Positions 44,180 through 54,240 of a stretch of 64,000 nucleotides of DNA are shown here, piece after piece. Each line of letters begins with the position of its first letter. The first letter of the stretch is position 1. Where the stretch lies: the NCBI GenBank assembly GCA_022478985.1, contig JAKSZP010009512.1:41912-105911 (forward strand), read 5' to 3'. This stretch comes from Massospora cicadina (taxonomy: Eukaryota; Entomophthoromycota; Entomophthoromycetes; Entomophthorales; Entomophthoraceae). The translations under genes were made by a program, and so were the position numbers. The notes beneath the pieces were generated by a model. It did not search any database and was not told the origin of the DNA. It saw only the letters and a list, made by a program, of their open reading frames with translations.

Positions 44180-44560
44180 AAGAGGTCTTAGATTTATCAC
44201 CTAACTTTGGAGGCACGCTTGCCAAAGTTGAAGTGGACATTCAAAAGTCCAAATAATGGCCATCCTTGGCACTGACTCCCCAGTTAACGTGATCTTCACT
44301 ATGCTTATTAACTAAGATAAAGCTAGCGCCTGACTTGGAGTATATGCAAGAATTTAGAACTGCTGGCCCAGAATATACCCATGCAATTGGGGCGTACTCT
44401 TCCATTCCCATTCTAATTGGGAAGCTTATTTTACCATCCCCTGCTGTATCTTTAGATAAAAACACATATGACATGTTTCAGAACTTAATTTAATATTGAG
44501 TACGAGGGGATAATCAACCTGAAGTAAGGATACCTCTCATTACTCAACTATGAATTCCCG
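44180..44560 (+). pseudogene. Aspartic protease relic of element F, catalytic triad scrambled
   Basis: Near 44250-44300 the plus strand reads ILGTDSPVNVIF where DTGSPVNVI is expected. The codons at 44268-44276 are ggc act gac instead of gac act ggc. The rest (KLAPDLEYMQEFRTAG) continues in a shifted frame. The protease is inactive. Confidence 0.65.
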
Positions 44561-44595
44561 TTAGTCTTATCAAGTAAAAAACCCATCACGCACAA

Positions 44596-45131
44596 ATGCT
44601 CTTACCTGGTCAAATACCCCCTTTCAGATATACCTTTACCTTATACCACTTCTGGGCGCACATGAAGAAATTGCCTTATTGTGTGAATGCTAGGGAAGGT
44701 ATAACTTTCTATGATGCAGACGAAGTCTTGATTAATCCTGGTGAACAACAAGTGGTTGACATAAAAGTCACGATTAAAATCTCATGCCACTGTTTGTTGC
44801 ACCTTGTAAGTATTGAGGGCGTTAGTCCCTTGGAGCCTTGGGTGTTTCCTGGCGTTCTTGACACAGCTTACAAAAGCCTATTACTCTGCTGTTGGGTAAT
44901 CTCATCTCAAAATACATATTTGTAAAAAAACACCAGGAGATTGGTAGGGTTTTGTTAGTCCCTATAGAGGAAATTGAACAAATTCACTCCATTGGCTCCA
45001 TGATGGATATGGGCCTGCCAACAGATAGCCTGGTATGTAACTTACCCAATGTCCATATCTCGGATGAGTTGACCCCAAATGAGCTGGAAAAATTTCATAC
45101 TCTTCTAGACGACTATAGCAACATATTTTAA
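44596..45131 (+). pseudogene. Protease-RT linker of element F
   Basis: Two overlapping open stretches. The first (44596-44925) contains LPYCVNAREGITFYDADEVL, INPGEQQVVDIKVTI and PLEPWVFPGVLDTAY, and recalls the spacer between protease and RT. The second (44892-45131) reads ELTPNELEKFHTLLDDYSNI, the usual lead-in to RT (compare ELLEKFQTY-LFSS in B). Confidence 0.6.
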
Positions 45132-45154
45132 AATCTGATAATGACTATGTCCAC

Positions 45155-45840
45155 ATGAAGGGCTGGTGCCACTCCATTGATGTGGGTGTTGCCCATCCTA
45201 TTAGGTCCAAACCTTATTATAAGTCAAAGGTGGAAGAACAGCAGATGAAGAAGGAGCTTCAGCAGTTACTAGTCGTGGGGCTATTATTTCTTTCACATAG
45301 CCCTTGGTTTTCCCCTCTGTTGCATATTAAAAGAAAAATGGAGGTCATTGGATAGTCATGGACTACCAAAATTTGAATTACCTCACAAAAAAGGATAGCT
45401 ATCCTGTCCCACGCATTGACGACGCCCTGACACAACTCTCTTGCTTTATTTTTTCTGCAATGGACTTGTCTAGAGGCTATTGGCAGATGGATTTTTCCCC
45501 TGAAGATCAGGAGAAATGTGCTCTCATTTGTAGTGAGGGTCTCTTTCAACCAACCCAACCACCTCAAGGGTTTTGTAATGCACCTGCATCTTTTAAGCAT
45601 GCAATGGACCACATTTTACTGGGCCTGAAATTAACTTTTCTCATCGCTTATCTTGATGATATCACAGTGTTCTCGCGAAATTTTTTGAGTACCGTGATTA
45701 CCTAAAGAAGGTGTTTTAGAGGTTATGCAAGTCAAATATTAAGTTGAAGCCTTCTAAGTGTACCTTCTTCCAAAGAAAATTGGATTTCCTTGGCCACCCC
45801 ATTTCCAAAAGAGAAATTAACCCATGAAAGATAAGGTTGA
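45155..45840 (+). pseudogene. Reverse transcriptase of element F
   Basis: Starts HSIDVGVAHPIRSKPYYKSK and QQMKKELQQLLVVGLL. A frameshift near 45355 then leads into MDYQNLNYLTKKDSYPVPRI, FSAMDLSRGYWQMDFSPED, CALICSEGLFQPTQPPQGFC and LTFLIAYLDDITVFSRNF. The YLDD box is intact at about 45647-45658. The remaining thumb (KCTFFQRKLDFLGH-like) is in another frame. It is well conserved, and only small lesions separate it from a working domain. Confidence 0.85.
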
Positions 45841-46480
45841 AGCGATTATAAAAAGGCCTCCCCCTAAAAATAAACGGGATGTCCAGGTATTTCTAGGGAT
45901 GATGAAGTTTTACCATCAGTTTATCCCCAAGTTCGCCCAGCTCAGTGAACCACTCGTTCGCCTAATGACTATGAACACCCCTTTCTATTGGGGTGCTGAA
46001 CAGAAAGGCCGTTTTTGAGACGTTGAAACAACTGCTACAATAACGTTCTATCCTGAAGCTCCCCAATTATAATAAACCATTTATCCTGTTGACTGATACT
46101 TCAAACTATGCCATTGGCGCCATCTTAACCCAATTAGATGAAAATGGTGTAGATCAACCAGTATCCTATTTCAGTAAGATTCTGTCAAAAGCAGAACGCA
46201 ACTATAGTGTAACTGAGAAGGAGTGTCTTGTCATTTTGCTAGCTATGAAGAACTACCGCCATTTTTTATATGGGACTACCTTCACTATGGTTATGGACCA
46301 CTCTTCCCTAAAATGGTTGCAGAACATGAAGGATCCTACTGGCCGGTTATCTCATTGGGCTCTAAAGCTCTAGCTTATGATATGAAGATTGAGCACCGTG
46401 CTGGAACCCATCACATGAATGTTGATGGGTTGACTCGGCTACCAGTCCTTCACTTAGATAGTAGTGAAGCAGAGAGGTTA
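45824..46480 (+). pseudogene. RNase H of element F
   Basis: KNKRDVQVFLGMMKFYHQF (connection) is followed, after a frameshift near 46016, by LLTDTSNYAIGAILTQLDEN, PVSYFSKILSKAERNYSVTE, KECLVILLAMKNYRHFLYG and FTMVMDHSSLKWLQNMKDP. The first Asp, the Glu and the MDH Asp are all present. GRLSHWALKL ends the domain. It would degrade the RNA strand of the hybrid. Confidence 0.85.
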
Positions 46481-46489
46481 CATGACCTA

Positions 46490-47470
46490 TTAATGACCCC
46501 AGATGACTGGGAGGATGAGGATGAGCATATACAGAAAATGTTAGCCCGTCACTCCTGTAACATCAAAGTGGAGAATGGGAAGTTGTATAAGCAGGTGTTT
46601 GCAAAATGGCTGCCTTACCTTCGGCCCTCTGAATGCATACCTGCTATCTTATAAGCTCACTCCACCCTAGGTCATGGAGGGGCAAGAAATACTTATGAGT
46701 GGATTAAAGTTTGGTACTATTGTGATGGAATGATGGAACCTATTGTTGATGGCTTGGAAGCTTTCTTTTTGTGTAAGAAGCAATCCAGCTTCAAGACTAG
46801 ATACCTTTATTAACCAACTACCCCTCAACAACCGTTCCACGCCATCAGTTTGGATGTAGTATGCCCCTTCCTCAGACTGCTAGTGGAAACAAATTTATCC
46901 TAGTAGCTATTGACCACTTCACTAAGTTGGTGGAAGCCGTGGCTCTCCCTGCTCAAACGGTTAAGGCCACAACAACGTTTTTAATCAAAATATATTCACT
47001 TGTCATGGCTGTCCCCCAGTACTACTCTATGATAATGGTAAAAAATTTACCTCCAGAGTAGTCAAAATCCTGTCCTCATCATTGTGAGCCCAACAACTTT
47101 TATCAGCTCCATATAGTCCCTCCACCAAATGGAATGTGGAAAGAGAAAATGGAGCCTTGGTTTCTATTTTATGAAAATGGCCTCCTCTGATCAACTTCAC
47201 TGGGATCAATACCTTCCCAGTGCTCTGATGGCATACTGAATTAGCTATTATCAGATTTTAAAGTTGTCTCCATTTTTGCCTTGTATGGGAAGAACCCAAA
47301 ATACTTGCCCTAAAAGCTAAGGGCATATTCTCTTCTAGAGTTGAAGATCCTGTGAAATTCATGAGAAGATTAGCTCATCGCTTAATCCAACTCCAATATA
47401 AAGCTATGACTAATTAAGAAAAAACAGTGACAAAAGAAGGGCAGGCTGCAAAGTGCTCTGAACCCCCATA
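46490..47470 (+). pseudogene. Integrase relic of element F
   Basis: The zinc finger is HSTLGHGGARNTYEWIK near 46655 with FLCKKQS near 46770; the second Cys of the pair is lost. The DDE core begins AISLDVVCPLPQT near 46848. The block FILVAIDHFTKLVEAVALPA follows at 46893-46955. After 47000 the frame is broken: the second Asp motif survives as a YDNGKNF-like string near 47030 (gat aat ggt) and a Glu region lies near 47140. It would insert the cDNA. Confidence 0.7.
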
Positions 47471-47691
47471 CCTATATATATTCTAAGTGTCCGACTTGGT
47501 ATTTTAATACCATAACTGAACCACTACTAGAAGCGTTAAGCTTGGATAAATTTGGGAGTGTCCTTTTACCATCACATACTAAAGAGGAAACGAGTACTCT
47601 ATCAGATCTTTAGCTACAAGTTTTACTATTAATCGCATATATGGCCATTTCATATGGCCCTATTCTCCCCCCAACATTATTGAGGGGGTGA
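47471..47691 (+). other. 3' end and polypurine tract of element F
   Basis: About 210 bp after integrase with no readable protein. The last 13 bases, tattgagggggtga at 47678-47691, form the PPT directly before the 3' LTR start tgtcaga. Confidence 0.7.
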
Positions 47692-48435
47692 TGTCAGATA
47701 TTTTTCCTCAAAGCTGAAGAATAAGAAGGTTTTGGGTCAAATTCATCCTAAAAAGGGAAATGTTAGCCATTTACAAGTTTGCAATACTAAATTAAATGAT
47801 TTAAAGGATACTAATGATTGTATTGGCCAAAATACCATGGCCAATACTTGGTGGAACCCCGCAAATCAGGGTAACACCATTTCAAATTATGCATGGGCAA
47901 TAAACCTAAAATTGAGCAGTCAGATTACTCTGACCATGTGACGGACCTTGAGGCGACCATTGGAAGGTACTCCCCCAGCCATAACCAGGTCCTTCAAAGC
48001 ACCTACGTGGGGACCCCCTTTTATAGGCTTATTGAGGGTCCCCCAAGGTGAAATAAATTTCTCAGATGGTGATTGGCTAAAGCTCATAAAATCATTACCT
48101 CATGGGTACATTTTGGCCAATCATAATTCCCCTTCCATTGCTTTACTAACATGAAGTGAGTATCTTAAGTTTTAATAGGCTGTTCTCCCATATTTCCTAT
48201 TTCAGACAGGCTATTCTATTCTCAATACATCCTCAAATTCCCCTCAACCCTTGAAATACTTTAAATACTGAATGGTCAGATGTCAAGTGAGTCATTTTTC
48301 ACTTTTATTGCACTAATAATAAGCTCTATGAAAAAACCCAGTTTTATTAGTGCTTCATATTTAATTTTATTACAAACTTTGTGGAATCCAGCAGGCGATA
48401 AGAACCTGTGAGTAGATATTGGCTGTGTTCCTACA
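47692..48435 (+). repeat. 3' LTR of element F
   Basis: 744 bp, starting tgtcagatat and ending ttcctaca, partner of 42232-42974. Confidence 0.9.
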
Positions 48436-48440
48436 TATGG
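48436..48440. repeat. Right TSD of element F (tatgg)
   Basis: Partner of tatag at 42227-42231. Confidence 0.75.
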
Positions 48441-49800
48441 CAACATAGAAGGAGAATTCATGTGTAATTAGTTTAGTTTAATTATATGGTTATCTAGATT
48501 AAAAAAAGGGTGTTGACCCAGGGGTTGAGGATGATAAGGGCCTCATGGTTATTTCAGAAGTATCTAACTTAAACCATTCCTTACATGAATCAAATTTGGC
48601 GGCATAAAGTATTGCACTTGAACTGTAGCAATATCAGTTCATCTAAACCTGAAGCTGCAGAGTAGAAAATCCCGCTGCTTATAGTCCAAAGCCCATTTGC
48701 ACTGATATATTTCAGGGTTAGGGCTTCCAGCAAAGAATCATAGTTGTGCACCTCCATGTCCTGTGAGCTTTCAGCGTTTGAATTTGTATTTGTAAATTTT
48801 TTTCCCCTAAGACCTTTGGCTTACTTTTTGTGGAAAGATGGGTGGCGAGTATTGAAAGTAAATTAGGCTTTTTGCTTATTAAAATTTTGGATCTGAAGAT
48901 CCAACACAGGATGCTTTCTCCACTATGAAGCAGAGGTTTTAATTGAAAGTTTCCATCAGTCTCATCTGTGGGGTCTCAAATGATAAGTCTAAATCCTTGT
49001 TGTTTCTTCCAGTATTGAGAAGGATCCTTAAGGTATTCTGAGAAGAAAAGGACTTGGCAATTTACCACTCTTTTTATGACCCTTAGCGTTGCCATTCATT
49101 TCTATCTTAGTGATGTGCTTCACCTAAATCATAAACATATGTTCTATAATGCTAGTGATTTCTGATATGTGGACCAGTGGAATATGAGTGGGGATTATTA
49201 GTGCAGTGGGCTTGGTGGGGGACGCCTTGCATCTGGCGAGAGATGGTGCTAGTGCTAAGTTGTTGGAAGGTGTTTTCATTGGAAAAGGGGTTTTTAATTG
49301 GTTTGACCAGCCATCAAGTTACTTTATTTATCAATTTATTTTCTTAATATTTAGATAAAAGATGAAATTAAATAGAATTTTCCCTGTGGCCTATGGTTTC
49401 ATGTAGTTGCTATTTTAAGATTTATTGTCAGCATCCTTGGCCGCATCCAGAATTTTTGATATTTATAAAGCAAGATTAAATCTTCACTTCACGCCAGTGA
49501 AACTTACCCTTAGTATCTCAATTTAACATAGCCTATGTCCTTGGTATTGTTTGTCAACAATATTCATTGATCATTATTTTGTCCCACACTAATGTGAAAC
49601 TTGTAATTTAATAGGCTTTTTTTATTCTCCTCTTCCTTTCCACCAGAGTCTTACCATAATAGGCTGATTATGGTTATTATGGAAATACCCTAAATTTACT
49701 GGATTAGTGGCCATGTACTTTTACATTATGGTATTGTCCCAAAATATTTAGTTATGTCTGATCTCAAATAATTGCACAAATGAGGATGAGGGATGAATTT
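48441..49800 (-). pseudogene. LINE N, fragment 4a: endonuclease N-terminus and ORF1-ORF2 junction
   Basis: The minus-strand sequence next to F ends KLITHEFSFYVA, which joins in frame to IIYLPNA on the far side of F; LINE D has KLTTPDFSFFAASIYLPNA. To the right of about 48760 the sequence is AT-rich and I cannot follow D closely. The distance from here to the ORF1 finger is about 600 bp longer than in D, so a further decayed insert is possible. Confidence 0.6.
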
Positions 49801-51203
49801 AGTATATCAGCAGGAAACTGCCATTGGGAAGCAGATCTGTTTTGGCGTTAGCTGGTGATAAATAATACCACAAAAAATAATAAAAATTGTCTAATGAAGC
49901 CTCAAAGTTGCTGGAAGTACTCAATATTACAGTATGTTTCTTCCTTTAAAGTTTAATAAAAGCCTATTTGTGATAAATAAAGTCTTTTTCCTTTTATGTT
50001 CTCCAAGGACATTGTCCTTATAAAGTGCATGTTTTGGTGTTAGTTGACTGTGTTCTTGAGATATGACGCATGTGCGCCATTCTCAACAGGGGGTCTAGGA
50101 AAAATGTCTTCTATAGTCACATTGGGACAAGAGGTTTCCTCTGCCTGATGAGGGGTATTTGTGTTAAGGGTATATTAAGTTATATTACTTAGGTTTTTGG
50201 ATTGCCGCTGCAGAAGCTTGAAATCATCCTTGTTCTATTTTGTGCCCTTACCTGTGGAGAAGAGTAGTTATTTTTGGGCTATGCAACTGATGTACATGTG
50301 GCCAAGGCAACGTGCAATGAAAAACAGGTGGAGCCTGGTTAGATCAACAAAAAAGCATTTAAGGACATCTTTAACTGATCATTACATTGAGAATATATCA
50401 TTGTTCTTGGCTCTTGAGAGGAGGATTAAGTAGTTATGTTTTGAAAGTCCTCTGGGACTGTGCATAATATGATAATATAGAAGTTGCCTAATAGCATGTA
50501 TTCAAACACTATCAGGTTACATCATAGAGACAGCTTCAGGGACTCAGGGCTAACTGTATTTGCTAGGTTGAAGAATGTAACCAAGGAGATAATTTCAATG
50601 TGTGAGAAGGTACAAGTTTAACAAAGGGTACCGCACAGATATATATTTTGCTACTGTTAGCATAGTCAACAAAAGCTGCTATAGTGAAGCACACGTCAAC
50701 GTAGTAGTTTTCCACCGCTTTGATATCCAAGTGAGTGAAAAAAGCTGGTGTATATTTTGTGAAGTAGAGAAATAGTCTTTATCATAGTACTCCAAATGGT
50801 CATGTCCATAGTTCAAATAAATCACATGGGTGAGGGTGAACAAGTGGAAAAACTATTATCCTCTGGTTTCAAACCACTTCTCTTTGTCCTTAACAATAGA
50901 GGCTATCTTTTTGATAAGAATTAAATAGAGTGGGTGCAAGTGGTGTCTTCTGCACTCCAATAGTACCTTTGGTATTTTTGTGTTTTGTTTAAGCATCAAA
51001 TATAGGTGCAATTTGAGAGAAAGGTGGTTTGTCTTGAAGGGGTATCCCTTTGATGGGTTATCAGATACTAGTTCAATATGTAAAAGTTGGCTTCATGGGC
51101 TCCACTAGATTGGGGTATACCATTTAGCCAGTATTAATCTTAGCAAATTGGGAGGTAGGTTTAAGATCTTTTATGGACAATTTATGTCCTAAAATAGGTC
51201 TTA
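49801..51203 (-). pseudogene. LINE N, fragment 4b: ORF1
   Basis: Minus strand, homologous to ORF1 of LINE D. TKHKNTKGTIGVQKTPLAPT near 50995-50935 matches SKHKRTKGATGAWKKPLAPT. FTHLDIKAVENYYVDVCFTI near 50740-50680 matches TTIHESVEGHYIDAGFTEAA. HIEIISLVTFFNLANTVSPE and SLKLSL near 50590-50520 match HLEKISWVTFSNLPTTVDPE and SLKLAL. An FLDP-like string near 50100 lies where D has FFVDPDQVRPRCSWC before its zinc knuckle. The knuckle itself is not clear. It continues beyond element P to the right. Confidence 0.75.
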
Positions 51204-51208
51204 TTGAT
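51204..51208. repeat. Left TSD of element P (ttgat)
   Basis: Exact copy at 53417-53421. Confidence 0.85.
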
Positions 51209-52217
51209 TGTCGGAAAATTGACTTTGGGCTCTTCTAGTTGGCAGGCTAACCACTATGAAGACTGGTCAGCCCTTGCCATTTTGCCTTAGGCGTTGGGGC
51301 TAGCAGCGCCGGCTAACCCCTGGCATGTCACTAATGCCATTTTGGAGATCTCCTTTAACCAAAACTACAACTAACGAAATAAATATAAACTTATAACAAA
51401 AGGTAGAATAGGCAAAGGGAGATGTTTATTGAAAGGGAAGCGCCAGGTATCTAAACTATTTACAAAAGGGCTACTGCGCCCGTCGCCGACCTATTGGCTC
51501 TTCCACTGGTTCTTCCAGCCAACCACTTCTCTTCTTCTTCTTCTTATTTATATACATTATCTCTTTCCTGGCATTGACCCTCTCGCTCCATCCTTCCCAA
51601 TGTCCAAATTAGTTTTTGTTCATCCTCAGCCTTAAGTCGCTGGTGAACTATATAAATAATTAATCCAAATAAGCGTCAAATTTATATTTGACCTTTGAGT
51701 TGATATACATGCACCTGAAACTACTTCAGTTGCTCGCTTAACTCATAATATCTTGGCATCTTGCTGACATCTATTTTTGTCTAATCTTGATAATAAATGA
51801 GGCACCGGAAACAACCTCAGCTGCCTCAGACTCATAATTGTTGGATCCACTGACATCAGATCAGACAGCGAATTCATGGGTAAGCAAATAAATTTGACTT
51901 TCCGCCAGAAATCCCACAACAGACTATGAATGGCCACTGGCGTCGACCACTGATTCCGCTGACTGATTGGATCATCCTTGGCTATTAGTCACGAGAAATT
52001 CTTATACTAATTGGGGCCACCAATTGGCCCCACTTAAACCTAAATAAAAAACTCAGCGGAATACTAATTTCTTCTCAACCCAAATTGGGGAGCAACTAAC
52101 CAGCAATCACATTAAATCACATGAAATTCAGCCAATAAACTATTCCACCAGGATTGGCTATATAATTCCAAGTAATGTTGAATCATTGGAGGATTCCTTC
52201 TGGTTAAAATCATGACA
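51209..52217 (-). repeat. 3' LTR of element P
   Basis: 1009 bp; the minus strand starts TGTCATGATTTTAACC and the plus-strand left end is tgtcggaaaattgac. It carries two related internal blocks on the plus strand (catcctcagccttaagtcgctggtgaac near 51628 and catccttggctattagtcacg near 51973), also present in the other LTR. Confidence 0.85.
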
Positions 52218-52410
52218 TTTCCCCCCACTTAACCAGATGGTAATCCTCCTAATTCCAAACTCAGCGTGTGGGGTGGGCATTCAGGGCTTTCCCCTCCCCA
52301 CCACTAACAACTGCTGGAACCAAACCACAGTGGTGCATCACCTCCACCTCTTAACCAACCTTTAGCTACCTAAGAATCAACCAGCAGAGTCCCCCTGTAG
52401 TGAGCACTAA
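52218..52410 (-). other. Internal region of element P: PPT, spacer, PBS
   Basis: 193 bp, partly C-rich, with no ORF. The PPT (ttccccccactt on plus) is at its left end and the PBS complement at its right end. These are just the two signals needed for reverse transcription. Confidence 0.8.
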
Positions 52411-53416
52411 TGTTGGAAAATTGACTTTGAGCTCTGCTAGTTGGCAGGCTAACCAGTATGAAGGCTGGTCAGCCCTTGCTGTTTTGCCTTAGGCGTCAGG
52501 GATAGCAGCATCAGCTAACCCCTTGGCATGTCACCCATGACATTTTGGGGATCCCCTTTAACATAAAATACAACCAACGAAATAAATAACAAACTTATAA
52601 CAAAAGTAGAATAGGCAAAGGGAGATAATTCTTGTGAAGGAAGCGCCAGGTATTTATACTATTTACAAAAGGGCTACTGCTCCCAATGCTGACCTATCGG
52701 CTCTTCCACTGGTTCTTCCAGCCAACCACTTCTCTTCTTCTTAAACTACTTCTTCTTCTTCAACTCTATTCTTCCCTGGCATTGACCTTCTTGAGCCGTC
52801 CTTCCTGATGTCCAAATTAGTTTTGGTTCATCCTCAGCCTTAAGTCACTGGTGAACTATATAAATAAATAATCTAAAAAACGTCAAATTTGTATTCAACC
52901 TTCAAATTAATAATAATGTGCGAGAACCTACTTTGGTTGCTTGCTTTGACTTGGAATATCTCACTGACATCTATTCTCGCCTTATCTTAATAATATTTGA
53001 GGCACCAGAAACAACCTCGGCTGCCTCAAACTCATAATTGTTGGATCCGCCAACATTGGATCAGTACAGCAGCAAACTTCTGAAGCAATACATTGGCTTT
53101 CCACCAGAAATCCAACAATGGACATGAATGGCCGTTGGCATCGACTACTGATCCTGCTGACAGATTGGATCATCCTCAGCCATTAGTCACTGGTGATCCT
53201 TAAACTAATTTGGGGCCACCAATTGGCTTACTCAAACCTAAAATACCAAACTTGGCAGAATACTAATTTTGGGTCAACCCAAATTGGGGAGCAACTAACT
53301 AGCAATTGAACCAATTGACACGAAATTTAGTCAATAAACCATTCTGCCAGAATTGGCTATATCATTCCAAATAACGCTAAATCATTGGAGGATTCCATCT
53401 TATTAAAATCATGACA
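52411..53416 (-). repeat. 5' LTR of element P
   Basis: 1006 bp, matching 51209-52217 along its length with many substitutions and small indels. Ends are TG...CA (plus-strand left end tgttgg, minus-strand start TGTCATG). Confidence 0.85.
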
Positions 53417-53421
53417 TTGAT
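53417..53421. repeat. Right TSD of element P (ttgat)
   Basis: Exact copy of 51204-51208. Confidence 0.85.
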
Positions 53422-54240
53422 ATTGGGTTTTTTCATTAAAGGTATCAAATGGTTAGCCCCCAGCTTGATCTTATTTGGTATTAGGCTTTTTTTAGTACTA
53501 TTGGTGCCCAACCCAAAAAGGGGAGCTGCCACACATCTTGGTTTTGGGCTTTCATTTTGGTAATTTCCAATTCTGTGGCAACATGGTATTTGGATAAGTT
53601 TTATAAACAAAGGATCTCATTAGAATCATTATTTTCTTTATTAAATGATGTAGTTGGTTAGCCATAATACTTTTAGATCCATACTGGGGCTTTGCTCCTT
53701 CATTACAATGGTAGGTTTCTGGGTATAATGCCTGGGACTCACCTCACTTCAGGATGTTTGTATATGGCTCTAACAGTCTTACAGGAGCGAATGTTCTAGA
53801 TCCTAATGGGTGGGTAGTGCAGTTATGGGTTGCTTTCCTTTAATGAATGCAGTAGGTTCTGCTGCTGCACAGGCTTTGACACCTTTGATAGGGGGACCTT
53901 AAGTAGTTTATTGAGCTATAAATTGAGCTGAGGCTGGGGGCATAAGATATAAGCATATGGTTGGGTGAGCTGGTGCTTGCTTCAGTAACAAATATATGGG
54001 AGAATATGCTGCTTTTATGGTGATTACCTAGGAGCAGGTGACCCTGGTAGACAATTAGGTAGTTTTTAGAAGCTGTAAGATTTTAAGGTGTTCCCTCCTC
54101 ATTATGCCAAATAATCAGGTTCTATTATAGGTTCTACCATCAATTCTACTAGAAGATTTGATATTTTCTAGTATAGCTAAATTTATTGATTGAGATGATG
54201 ATCAAAAAGTGATTCTAGGCCAAAAGATAACATTATCTTA
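53422..54240 (-). pseudogene. Probable LINE N ORF1 N-terminal part, decayed
   Basis: By position this is the ORF1 start of LINE N beyond element P. The minus strand is proline- and lysine-rich in places (53377-53610) but I cannot align it firmly with D. No other gene is visible. Confidence 0.35.

Larger units (their letters stand above)
42232..48435 (+). mobile_element. Ty3/gypsy LTR retrotransposon F
   Basis: 6204-bp plus-strand element. It has LTRs at 42232-42974 and 47692-48435, PBS at 42978, gag, protease, RT with YLDD, RNase H, integrase and a PPT before the 3' LTR. It is inserted in the endonuclease gene of LINE N. Large parts of the two LTRs are nearly identical, and pol retains long readable stretches, so it is among the youngest elements here. 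At least six frameshifts or stops still break gag-pol. It has no collagen-like segment. Confidence 0.9.
51209..53416 (-). mobile_element. Non-autonomous LTR element P (TRIM/LARD-like) with 1-kb LTRs
   Basis: 2208-bp minus-strand element. The 5' LTR is 52411-53416, the 3' LTR 51209-52217, and the internal region only 193 bp (52218-52410). That internal region holds the PBS complement ccccctgtagtgagcacta at 52391-52409 beside the 5' LTR, and the PPT (minus strand agtggggggaaa) beside the 3' LTR, but no gag or pol. Exact 5-bp TSDs (ttgat) show it moved as a unit. Its PBS is that of the autonomous elements, so it presumably uses enzymes of another element. It is inserted in ORF1 of LINE N. Confidence 0.85.

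Noticed and set aside
44241..44474. Minus-strand 77-codon ORF in element F
   Set aside because: Opposite the protease region of F, which is recognisable on the plus strand.
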